64,000 bases of DNA from Bizionia paragorgiae (lineage in GTDB: Bacteria; Bacteroidota; Bacteroidia; Flavobacteriales; Flavobacteriaceae), in contig NZ_FNQK01000018.1 in assembly GCF_900107625.1 (NCBI RefSeq), forward strand, positions 1 through 64,000. The letters run 5' to 3'. Position numbers and translations under genes: made by a program. The notes beneath the pieces are model-generated. The model saw only the letters and a list, made by a program, of their open reading frames with translations. It did no database searches and had not been told where the DNA came from. Shown here one piece after another: positions 35,101 through 41,597 of this stretch. Every line of letters starts with the position of its first letter. Position 1 is the first letter of the stretch.

Positions 35101-35429
35101 ATTGGCATCATACCTTCATATCCTATATAACGGGTAATAAATGCACCAATAAAAATAAAAATAAAAGATAAATGCAGTAATAATGTCGCCCATTTTTTCC
35201 AACGGAATAAGCGATACTTAAACATATTACCAAAAAAATTAATAGCAAAAAACACCATAATAGCTTCAAACCACCAGGTGTTATATATTAAAGTTCTTGA
35301 GTACGGAGTTGGGGAAGTGTCTTGTCCGGCGTCTAAAAAAGTTCCTATCCCCATAGCCAGGGCAAAAACAATAAACAAAATAGCTGTTAGACGGGTAGAA
35401 AAAAGAATTTTCGCGATTTTATTCTGCAT
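32130..35429 (-). CDS. ccsBA: Fused ResB-CcsA cytochrome c biogenesis protein
   Basis: 1099 residues. N-terminal ResB part: membrane segments near 12-30, 50-65 and 82-102, a large beta-rich periplasmic domain, and a fourth segment near 440-460. C-terminal CcsA part (about 800-1099): eight or so membrane helices with the haem-handling tryptophan motif ESWGRYWGWDPKETWA near residue 1000 and conserved histidines. Between them lies a hydrophilic region of about 300 residues introduced by a signal-peptide-like VLLLMLSVSGFAQE (about 482-495) and a His/Glu-rich stretch. It transports haem and attaches it to apocytochromes c (System II). −7 element TATCTTTG lies 27 bp upstream. Confidence 0.93.
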   Translation of the reverse strand: MQNKIAKILFSTRLTAILFIVFALAMGIGTFLDAGQDTSPTPYSRTLIYNTWWFEAIMVFFAINFFGNMFKYRLFRWKKWATLLLHLSFIFIFIGAFITRYIGYEGMMPIREGATENTMLSQKTYISGFINGDYEINGVPQRLRFEKHVDFSPRLDNEFHFETKYDGQPVTISMEKYVGGAELDIVPDESGEEYLKLVEAGNGDPHNHFIKVGTIENVHNLLIALNKPTEGAVNLTYKDGEITIDSPFEGEYLQMASMNTGKLVKDSIQPLMLRSRYIIGDMQMVFPNPVIKGVFDIKERSKLLKSPSENGIVLNITTNGETKRVNVLGGSGTNNGYTNVEVGGLDLDIKYGAKVIELPFSIKLNDFIAERYPGTENSYSSFASQVTVIDEQEGDFDYKIYMNHILDHRGYRFFQAQFDPDEKGTILSVNHDYWGTWFTYLGYFLLYIGLMAILFDKNTRFKDLEKALNKIKKKKAETLTVLLLMLSVSGFAQEDHSGHDHANEAQTTSEQHQVEEANIEDVKQVEEASHTSEEDHVKVRATKAQIDSVLRANIVPKEHAELFGHMVIQDLGGRMMPLNTYASELLRKVSKSDTYEGFDANQVFLSIQESPMIWYNVPIIYLKAKKDDSIRKIIGVPKDQKYVTLLDFFTDDFQYKLNPYLEEASNTQIKTGYQKEFLETNQKVNLLSNAIEGRSLKIFPIPDDENNKWISPMEFRTEGYREKIADSTYASFIDSGFNWYLYTLNEAKKKGNFAAADKFLETFKKTQHNIGGAVMLNDDKVHAEIMYNKYDIFKKLFSWYMYAGTLLFVVLIIQIFKLRSKPIHIAVQVLKWSIVGLFVLHTLGLILRWYISGHAPWSDAYESMIYVAWATMFFGLAFGRKSDLTLASTAFVTSMILMIAHWNWMDPAIANLQPVLDSYWLMIHVAVIVASYGPFTLGMILGIVVLFLMILTNEKNKAKMLINIKELTIINEMALTVGLVMLTIGNFLGGQWANESWGRYWGWDPKETWALISIMVYAFVIHMRLVPGLRGRWIFNLMSIVAFASILMTYFGVNFYLAGLHSYASGDQIVSLKFIAIAVAIVAVIGFFSYLKFKKFYKK

Positions 35430-35455
35430 AATAATAAGCCTTTATTTAGCTCGGG

Positions 35456-35463
35456 CAAAGATA
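35456..35463 (-). promoter_or_regulatory. −7 promoter element of ccsBA-mscL
   Basis: TATCTTTG on the minus strand (TAnnTTTG), 26 bp upstream of the ccsBA ATG. Confidence 0.5.
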
Positions 35464-35519
35464 CTTATTTTTGTTTGTATTTACCGGTCTAACAAAGAGT
35501 AATCTTTTGTTAAATTTTC

Positions 35520-35930
35520 TTAATGACTTTGTCGTGATTCAAATATATTTAGATATAAAAAAGAAGCCATTTTACGAGCGCGACGTTTTGCCATTTCTGC
35601 AATATCGCCTTTAAAATTCTCATCTATCGTTTCTATCCATAGATTAAGCCATAGTCCGAAGTGCAATTCGCTTATCGCATGATCATTTTCCTTATCTACT
35701 TTTATATGCGCCTCAATAGGATTTCCAGTATACCTGTTTTCTAAAGTCTTACTAAAAAGCAAACTTGTTTGCCAAAAGGTCGTTAAATGCTCAATATGTT
35801 TTGGCCAATCGTTAATAACACGATTAAAAAAAGGACCTAAAGTAGGTTCTACTCTCACCTTATCATAAAAAGAACTGACTAGTAAAAACACATCGTCACG
35901 CGTTTCAATCTCTTTTTTATGCTCCAACAT
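35520..35930 (-). CDS. Group III truncated haemoglobin
   Basis: 136 residues, the usual length of group III (P-type) truncated globins. FYDKVRVEPTLGPFFN, then HIEHLTTFWQTSLLF (B-E region), and SELHFGLWLNLW carrying the likely proximal histidine, followed by a helical KRRARKMASFLY end. It binds haem and is linked in other bacteria to NO or low-oxygen metabolism. It begins 3 bp after a 93-residue membrane protein. An FNR-like palindrome lies upstream of that pair. The neighbouring ccsBA supports a respiratory context. Confidence 0.88.
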   Translation of the reverse strand: MLEHKKEIETRDDVFLLVSSFYDKVRVEPTLGPFFNRVINDWPKHIEHLTTFWQTSLLFSKTLENRYTGNPIEAHIKVDKENDHAISELHFGLWLNLWIETIDENFKGDIAEMAKRRARKMASFLYLNIFESRQSH

Positions 35931-35933
35931 AAA

Positions 35934-36215
35934 TTAAAGGTTTATTATAATTAATACTATATTTATTAGAAGGGATAAAAGTAAGGTATTAAAAATAAGT
36001 TTCATTCCTAATTGCGCTAAAATAGCCGCATTATAAAGCATGGTTATTATAACACAAGCTGTTAACTGAAAAAACGGGAAGTAATCTGGTGTACTCGATT
36101 GTAAGATTAGCATGGCCGCAACCGATCCTATACAACTTTGAAGTATAATAGTTAAAGGCATATAGGCCATATATAAATTTTTAAATTCGAGAAGGTAATT
36201 GTTATAAAGTTTCAT
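35934..36215 (-). CDS. Small membrane protein upstream of the globin
   Basis: 93 residues, three predicted membrane segments (about 18-38, 45-65 and 72-92), almost no loops. No family recognised. It is the first gene of a two-gene unit with the truncated globin (3 bp gap), which suggests a membrane partner for the globin or an electron-transfer role, but this is only inference. The ATG is 55 bp from the FNR-like palindrome in the divergent region. Confidence 0.7.
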   Translation of the reverse strand: MKLYNNYLLEFKNLYMAYMPLTIILQSCIGSVAAMLILQSSTPDYFPFFQLTACVIITMLYNAAILAQLGMKLIFNTLLLSLLINIVLIIINL

Positions 36216-36254
36216 AATATATCTGTTTTAATTTCTTCACAAATTTCTATAACA

Positions 36255-36262
36255 TATCTTTG
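36255..36262 (+). promoter_or_regulatory. −7 promoter element of the Crp/Fnr gene
   Basis: TATCTTTG (TAnnTTTG), 27 bp before the ATG at 36290. The expected transcription start falls at the edge of the palindrome 36269-36284. Confidence 0.5.
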
Positions 36263-36268
36263 TTATTT

Positions 36269-36284
36269 TATGATTCAAATCATA
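36269..36284. promoter_or_regulatory. FNR-like palindrome in divergent region
   Basis: TATGATTCAAATCATA: arms TATGATT and AATCATA are exact complements around CA. The core TGAT-N4-ATCA has FNR-box geometry (TTGAT-N4-ATCAA). It overlaps the predicted start of the Crp/Fnr transcript (likely autorepression) and lies 54 bp upstream of the membrane-protein/globin unit on the other strand (possible activation). Confidence 0.6.
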
Positions 36285-36289
36285 AGTCT

Positions 36290-36880
36290 ATGATAGCCAC
36301 ATCGCTTTTAGAAGCCAGTAACGCACAGCTTAAATTTTATCCTAAAAACACCGTGATTTTTAATGAGAAAGAGCAACCGTTACTTTATTATCAAATTAAA
36401 ACCGGAAGTGTTAAGATGTTTAACTTAACGGAAGACGGTAAAGAATTTGTGCAAGGTTTTTTTAAAGACAATAATTCGTTTGCCGAACCTCCGCTATTTG
36501 GTGACTTTAAGTACCCAGCATCAGCACAAACCACCACCGACAGTTATATTTACACGCTAGCGAAATCTGATTTTTTAGAACTGTTAACCGCTCATCCGGA
36601 AGAACACTTAAAACTGACTCAAATTCTATGTCGCCGTATGATTTATAAAGCCAAAATAATGAAAGAGGTTTCCGTTTACCCTCCAGAACATCGTATTTTA
36701 ACACTCTTAAATCATTTCAAAACAACTGATAATAAGCAAAATACATTGTACGAAGTCAAGCTTACGCGACAACAAATATCAGAATTAACAGGCATGCGTG
36801 TAGAAACAGTGATTAGAGCGATAAAAAAATTAGAACGGTCTAATAAATTAACCATCATAGAACGAAAAGTTTATCTCTAA
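36290..36880 (+). CDS. Crp/Fnr-family regulator
   Basis: 196 residues from the ATG at 36290; the frame reaches a TTG ten codons earlier, but that would start before the likely transcription start. A beta-roll sensor domain (about 10-115: FNEKEQPLLYYQIKTGSVKMF, GKEFVQGFF), a long dimer helix (CRRMIYKAKIMKEV) and a complete helix-turn-helix (LTRQQISELTGMRVETVIRAIKKLE, about 160-184). No N-terminal cysteine cluster, so it is not a classical [4Fe-4S] FNR; haem, NO or another ligand is possible. Divergent from the globin unit, sharing a palindromic site. Confidence 0.88.
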   Translation: MIATSLLEASNAQLKFYPKNTVIFNEKEQPLLYYQIKTGSVKMFNLTEDGKEFVQGFFKDNNSFAEPPLFGDFKYPASAQTTTDSYIYTLAKSDFLELLTAHPEEHLKLTQILCRRMIYKAKIMKEVSVYPPEHRILTLLNHFKTTDNKQNTLYEVKLTRQQISELTGMRVETVIRAIKKLERSNKLTIIERKVYL

Positions 36881-36886
36881 TTTAGT

Positions 36887-36894
36887 TACTTTTG
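36887..36894 (+). promoter_or_regulatory. −7 promoter element just before the DUF2520 gene
   Basis: TACTTTTG ends only 5 bp before the ATG at 36899. With the normal 4-8 nt distance to the transcription start, the mRNA would begin at or within a few bases of the start codon. Confidence 0.5.
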
Positions 36895-36898
36895 CGGT

Positions 36899-37660
36899 AT
36901 GATTAAAGTAGTTATTCTTGGTGCCGGCAATGTAGCCACTCACCTATTTAAGGCCTTTTACGCTTCAGAAAATGTCACCGTAGTACAATGGTACAACAGA
37001 CATTTAAAAGCGATAGATTTATATAAAAACAAAGTTGCTGTAACCGATGATCTTTCAGCATTAATAGAAGCCGATGTCTACATGCTAGCCATTAGTGATG
37101 ATGTCATAGAATCCTTGTCCGAACAGCTTCCTTTTACAAACCGATTGGTAGTTCATACTTCGGGAAGCACAAGCTTATATGCGATAGAGCAAAAGCATGA
37201 CCGCGGTGTTTTCTACCCATTACAGACCTTTTCTAAAGATACAGAAGTCGATTTTAGTGCTGTTCCTATATGCGTAGAAGCTCTAAAAAAAGACGATTTA
37301 AAAACACTGAAAAAATTAGCAAAGGCAATAGGTGCGCAATCTCATAAAGTGAATACCAACCAGAGACAGGCATTACACCTTGCTGCTGTTTTTGTAAATA
37401 ACTTTAGTAATCAACTGTATAGAATTGCTCATGAGATTACAGAATCGCAAGGTGTGGAATTTGACATCTTAAAACCGCTAATTAGAGAAACGGCTGCAAA
37501 AATTGAAACGATATCTCCGTATATGGCTCAAACAGGTCCGGCGAAACGCAACGACAAGAAAACTATTAAAAGACATTTAAAACAACTAGAAAAAGAAGAG
37601 CATAAGACCATTTATACTTTACTAACAGAATCTATTAAGACTACACATGGAAAACAATAA
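36899..37660 (+). CDS. Rossmann/DUF2520-domain protein
   Basis: 253 residues. The dinucleotide-binding loop is VVILGAGNVATHLFKAF at the N-terminus, followed by LAISDDVIESLSEQLP and VVHTSGSTSL; the C-terminal helical DUF2520 domain carries HLAAVFVNNFSNQLYRIAHEI. This family resembles ketopantoate or 3-hydroxyisobutyrate dehydrogenases, but its substrate is not established. It overlaps the next gene by 14 bp and heads a cluster (KdsC-like, UbiA, Maf, MscS, CorA) that recurs in flavobacteria. Confidence 0.85.
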   Translation: MIKVVILGAGNVATHLFKAFYASENVTVVQWYNRHLKAIDLYKNKVAVTDDLSALIEADVYMLAISDDVIESLSEQLPFTNRLVVHTSGSTSLYAIEQKHDRGVFYPLQTFSKDTEVDFSAVPICVEALKKDDLKTLKKLAKAIGAQSHKVNTNQRQALHLAAVFVNNFSNQLYRIAHEITESQGVEFDILKPLIRETAAKIETISPYMAQTGPAKRNDKKTIKRHLKQLEKEEHKTIYTLLTESIKTTHGKQ

Positions 37661-38180
37661 AAGCTACAAAGAATACTTAAAACACATTACGACATTTATT
37701 TTTGATGTTGACGGTGTACTTACCGATGGAAATATCACCATTACAACTACCGGTGAAATGCTGCGTACCATGAACGTTAAAGATGGTTACGCCCTAAAAC
37801 AAGCCTTATTAAAAGGATATAACGTCTGTGTTATCTCTGGGGGTACAAATGAAGGCGTTCGCTTGCGATTACAACATTTAGGGATAACCGATGTGTATTT
37901 GGGTGCTCATTTAAAAATGGAACCGTTTAACACCTATATCACAGAAAAAAACATTAACATTGAAAACGTGCTCTATATGGGAGATGATATTCCAGACATT
38001 CCTGTATTGGAAAGTGTAGGATTAGCAGCTTGCCCCCAAGATGCGGTTACAGAAGTGAAGGTCATTTCTAAATATATTTCACATAAAAATGGTGGTAAGG
38101 GATGCGTTCGCGATGTTATAGAACAAGTTTTAAAAGTCCAAGATAATTGGGACTCTAATTTTAATGCTGAAGCACACTAA
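37647..38180 (+). CDS. KdsC-like HAD phosphatase
   Basis: 177 residues. HAD motifs: FDVDGVLTDG (motif I, about 17-26), VISGGTNEGVRLRLQHLGI (motif II), and YMGDDIPDIPVL (motif IV). The length and the GGKGCVRDVIEQVL end match tetrameric class C0 phosphatases such as 3-deoxy-D-manno-octulosonate 8-phosphate phosphatase, a step of lipid A core synthesis. The family also includes related sugar-acid phosphatases. It overlaps the DUF2520 gene by 14 bp, so translation is coupled. Confidence 0.85.
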   Translation: MENNKSYKEYLKHITTFIFDVDGVLTDGNITITTTGEMLRTMNVKDGYALKQALLKGYNVCVISGGTNEGVRLRLQHLGITDVYLGAHLKMEPFNTYITEKNINIENVLYMGDDIPDIPVLESVGLAACPQDAVTEVKVISKYISHKNGGKGCVRDVIEQVLKVQDNWDSNFNAEAH

Positions 38181-38212
38181 CCATATTTATTTCAATAAAC
38201 TAATTATTACTA

Positions 38213-39121
38213 ATGAACTTTTTAAAACTGATTCGTTATAAAAATTTATTAATGGTTGCTGTAGTCCAGCTTCTTATTAAGTATGCCTTATTCCCTGCTT
38301 TTGCCATAGATATGACACTAAGCCCTTTAGGTTTTGCACTACTTATTTTAAGTACGGTTTGCATCGCTGCAGGTGGGTATATAATTAACGATATTTACGA
38401 TGTTGATACCGATGCTATTAATAAGCCCAACAAAGTGATTATAGGTAATAAAATTAGTGAAAACAGGGCGTATAATCTCTATTTTGCACTTACAATAACA
38501 GGTGTACTATTAGGGTTTTACTTATCTCATACCGTTAACAAACCGCCATTTTTTGGACTTTTTGTTTTAATAGCAGCCTTATTATATATCTACGCTATCT
38601 ATCTAAAACAAATTGCTGTTGCAGGAAATATAATTGTATCTATTTTAGTGAGTTTTAGTATTATAATTGTAGGGATCTTCGAGTTAATTCCTGCCATAAC
38701 ACTCTCTAATCAAAGTATTCAATCGACTATGTTTGAAGTGCTCACGGATTACGCCGTGTTTGCTTTTTTAATTAATTTTGTAAGAGAGATTGTTAAGGAC
38801 ATCATTGACGTTGATGGCGATTATAAACAAGGTATGCAAACCCTACCTATTATATTAGGAAAGGCGCGTACAGGTAAAATAGCCTTTACCTTAACCGTAA
38901 TTACTATTTTGGTAATTATTTATTACATATCTGCATATTTATTTATGCATTATGAAGCTATTGTATACTTCTTAATAGCTGTAGTGGGACCGTTAATCTA
39001 TACGGCTATAAAATTAATCATGGCCGAAAACACCCCCCAATACAAGCATGTTAGTTTTATGCTTAAAGCCATAATGGTTACCGGTATGTTCTCTATGCTA
39101 CTCTATCGTTTTATATTTTAA
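38213..39121 (+). CDS. UbiA-family prenyltransferase
   Basis: 302 residues, eight or nine membrane segments. The two Asp-rich prenyl-diphosphate motifs are NDIYDVDTDAINKPNKVI (about 62-79) and EIVKDIIDVDGDYKQG (about 196-211). Flavobacterial members of this position are usually named geranylgeranylglycerol-phosphate geranylgeranyltransferase-like, but the acceptor is not shown; menaquinone-type MenA is less likely from the motifs. Inner membrane. 2 bp separate it from the maf gene. Confidence 0.87.
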   Translation: MNFLKLIRYKNLLMVAVVQLLIKYALFPAFAIDMTLSPLGFALLILSTVCIAAGGYIINDIYDVDTDAINKPNKVIIGNKISENRAYNLYFALTITGVLLGFYLSHTVNKPPFFGLFVLIAALLYIYAIYLKQIAVAGNIIVSILVSFSIIIVGIFELIPAITLSNQSIQSTMFEVLTDYAVFAFLINFVREIVKDIIDVDGDYKQGMQTLPIILGKARTGKIAFTLTVITILVIIYYISAYLFMHYEAIVYFLIAVVGPLIYTAIKLIMAENTPQYKHVSFMLKAIMVTGMFSMLLYRFIF

Positions 39122-39123
39122 TC

Positions 39124-39720
39124 ATGCTTAAAGAAAAACTTAAAGGAAAACATATTATTCTAGCATCGGGGTCTCCGAGACGTCAAGATTTTTTCAAGAA
39201 TTTAGGTTTAGATTTTGAGGTCCGCTTAAAACCAATAAAAGAAGAATACCCGCTTCGTTTACGTCATTTTGAAATTAGTGATTATTTAGCGCAATTAAAA
39301 TCATTGCCTTTTCTAGACGAATTAAAACCTAATGATATTCTAGTTACTAGCGACACCATAGTATGGCATAATGATAAAGCGTTAGGTAAACCTAAAAATA
39401 ACGATGAAGCCTTTCAGATGATCTCTTCATTAAGTGGTGCTACACATGAGGTTATTTCGTCTGTTTGTATTCGAAACATGACGTTTCAAAAAACAATAAA
39501 CGCTGTGACTAAAGTTACCTTTAGAGCATTAACTCCAGAAGAGATTTGGTATTATATTAACACCTACGCTCCATTAGATAAAGCAGGAGCCTATGGCATT
39601 CAGGAATGGATTGGCCAGATAGGTGTTACTAAAATTGAAGGCTCTTACTTTAATGTTATGGGCTTACCTACACACGCTGTTTACAATACATTAATCGCAT
39701 TTGCAGAAAACAATTATTAA
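39124..39720 (+). CDS. maf: Maf-like nucleoside triphosphate pyrophosphatase
   Basis: 198 residues. ILASGSPRRQDFFKNLGLDF at the N-terminus is the Maf signature, TSDTIVWHNDKALGKP contains the catalytic Asp, and YNVMGLPTH-like residues (SYFNVMGLPTHAVY) close the fold. Maf proteins hydrolyse non-canonical or excess dTTP/UTP-type nucleotides. Cytoplasmic. It follows UbiA by 2 bp in the housekeeping operon. Confidence 0.92.
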   Translation: MLKEKLKGKHIILASGSPRRQDFFKNLGLDFEVRLKPIKEEYPLRLRHFEISDYLAQLKSLPFLDELKPNDILVTSDTIVWHNDKALGKPKNNDEAFQMISSLSGATHEVISSVCIRNMTFQKTINAVTKVTFRALTPEEIWYYINTYAPLDKAGAYGIQEWIGQIGVTKIEGSYFNVMGLPTHAVYNTLIAFAENNY

Positions 39721-39784
39721 TGTTATGTTATAATATTACTTTGTATAGAAGCGCTTGCTTACCTTTACAATAAAAGTTATATTA

Positions 39785-40315
39785 ATGCTATTAGAAGTTT
39801 ACAAAACGCAACTTATTAACTCAGTAATAATAATTGTAATATTTATAATTATTAGAGCTCTTGCGCGATTAGCAATTAGAAAAATAGGTCATAAAAGCGG
39901 TGTTAACGAAGCGCGAATCGCTTTAATTTGTCGTTACCTAACCGTAAGCTTGGTCTTTTTATTACTGCTAATCGAAGCGTTTATTCTTGGTGTAGACGGT
40001 AAAGACATCTCCCTCGTTTTTTCATCTGTATTTGCAGTAATAGGAATTGCCTTATTTGCAATTTGGTCTATTCTTAGTAATATCACCTCGGGAATTATAA
40101 TGTTTTTTTCTTTTCCGTATAAAGTCGGTGATAAAATACAAATCCATGATAAAGACTATCCTATCGAAGCGGTAATTGAAGACATTAGAGCCTTTCAATT
40201 ACATTTGCGATTAGACGATGGAAATTTAGTGACCTATCCTAATAACTTAATTCTTCAAAAAGCTGTAACTTTAATTCAGAAAGATGCTATTGAAGACTTT
40301 GGCGATTTTCACTAA
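39785..40315 (+). CDS. Short MscS-family mechanosensitive channel
   Basis: 176 residues from the ATG at 39785 (the upstream TTG start at 39755 is unlikely). Two membrane segments (about 10-28 and 48-72), then the pore helix region with SSVFAVIGIALFAIWSILSNITSGI and FFSFPYKVGDKIQI, followed by the beta domain (AVIEDIRAFQLHLRLDDGNLVTYPNN). It lacks the C-terminal cage of E. coli MscS, so it is a minimal form. Inner-membrane osmotic release valve; 11 bp from corA. Confidence 0.88.
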   Translation: MLLEVYKTQLINSVIIIVIFIIIRALARLAIRKIGHKSGVNEARIALICRYLTVSLVFLLLLIEAFILGVDGKDISLVFSSVFAVIGIALFAIWSILSNITSGIIMFFSFPYKVGDKIQIHDKDYPIEAVIEDIRAFQLHLRLDDGNLVTYPNNLILQKAVTLIQKDAIEDFGDFH

Positions 40316-40326
40316 ATTAACCACCT

Positions 40327-41403
40327 ATGTCCAAAAGAAAACCTAAAAAAAGAACACAAAACTATAAAAAGCAAATTGGCCAAGTTCCCGGAACCTTAAT
40401 TTATACTGGGAATAAAAACTCCGATTTGTTTATAGACGCTTTCGATTATACTGAAAACTACTTCAAGGAGCAGGAATTAGAAACTGTAGAACATGCCTTC
40501 GAATTTAAATCTACAGAATCTACCACATGGATCAATATTAACGGACTGAATCATATTGAAGAAATTGAAAAAATTGGAAACCACTATAATCTACACCCTT
40601 TAGTACTTGAAGACATCGTAAACACTGGACAGCGTCCTAAACTAGATGATCACGGAGATTATATTTTTATGGTTTTAAAAATGATGTATTACGACAAGGA
40701 TGAAAATATTGTATCCGAGCAAGTCAGTTTTGTTTTAGGTAGTAACTATGTGTTGTCATTTCAAGAAGCGGAGGGTGATGTTTTTGATTCCCTACGCGAA
40801 CGTATCCGCCAATCTAAGGGCCGTATTCGCAGCTTAGGATCAGATTATTTATTATATGCCTTAATTGATTCGGTAGCCGATCATTATTACGCCATTATTG
40901 AAACCATGGGTAATAAAATAGAGGATCTTGAGGATAGTTTATTCGAAGGACAAACCAAAGAGGAAATCACTACCGATATCCAAAGTTTAAAACGCGAGAT
41001 TTTAAAAATCCGCCGTTCTATTTTCCCGCTAAGAGAAATAATAAATCGTATTGACAAAAGTGAAAATAAGCTTATTGATGAGAAAACCCTTCACTATTTT
41101 GATGATGTTTACGATCATATTGTACAAATTACAGATACGATAGACATTTATCGTGAAATGACTTGGGGGTTAATGGATATGTACATGACCACCATTAGCA
41201 ATCGTATGAACGAGGTAATGAAAGTACTTACAATTATAGCGACTATTTTTATACCGTTAACCTTTATAGCAGGTATTTATGGGATGAATTTCGATAATAT
41301 CCCAGAACTACATTATAAATACAGTTACCATATACTTTGGTTAGTTATGATTATTGTTTTCATAGGAATGCTCTACTATTTTAAACGTAAAAAGTGGCTG
41401 TAA
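40327..41403 (+). CDS. corA: CorA-type magnesium/cobalt transporter
   Basis: 358 residues. A long soluble N-terminal domain (beta-alpha funnel with HPLVLEDIVNTGQRPK, the conserved start of the CorA funnel) and two C-terminal membrane helices with the selectivity motif YGMNFDNIPEL (GMN). Pentameric Mg2+/Co2+ channel of the inner membrane. Basic C-terminal tail (KRKKWL). Last gene of the cluster; terminator 32 bp downstream. Confidence 0.93.
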   Translation: MSKRKPKKRTQNYKKQIGQVPGTLIYTGNKNSDLFIDAFDYTENYFKEQELETVEHAFEFKSTESTTWININGLNHIEEIEKIGNHYNLHPLVLEDIVNTGQRPKLDDHGDYIFMVLKMMYYDKDENIVSEQVSFVLGSNYVLSFQEAEGDVFDSLRERIRQSKGRIRSLGSDYLLYALIDSVADHYYAIIETMGNKIEDLEDSLFEGQTKEEITTDIQSLKREILKIRRSIFPLREIINRIDKSENKLIDEKTLHYFDDVYDHIVQITDTIDIYREMTWGLMDMYMTTISNRMNEVMKVLTIIATIFIPLTFIAGIYGMNFDNIPELHYKYSYHILWLVMIIVFIGMLYYFKRKKWL

Positions 41404-41434
41404 GCAAAAAGTTAAATAACGTTAAAATGAATAC

Positions 41435-41466
41435 AAAACCAGTTGCTAAGCTGGTTTTCTTTTTAT
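41435..41466 (+). terminator. Intrinsic terminator after corA
   Basis: AAAACCAG / CTGGTTTT stem with an 8-nt loop, followed by a T-rich tail. Confidence 0.75.
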
Positions 41467-41597
41467 ATTTGATTTTAAGCTAAGTAATGTAAACTCAAAC
41501 CCTGTGCTCACCTCAGTTTTGCTTGATTGCAGCAAACTAAGAGCTCACAATTCCATCACTTATTAAAAGTACTAACTCTACAAACACAAAGTCAATA

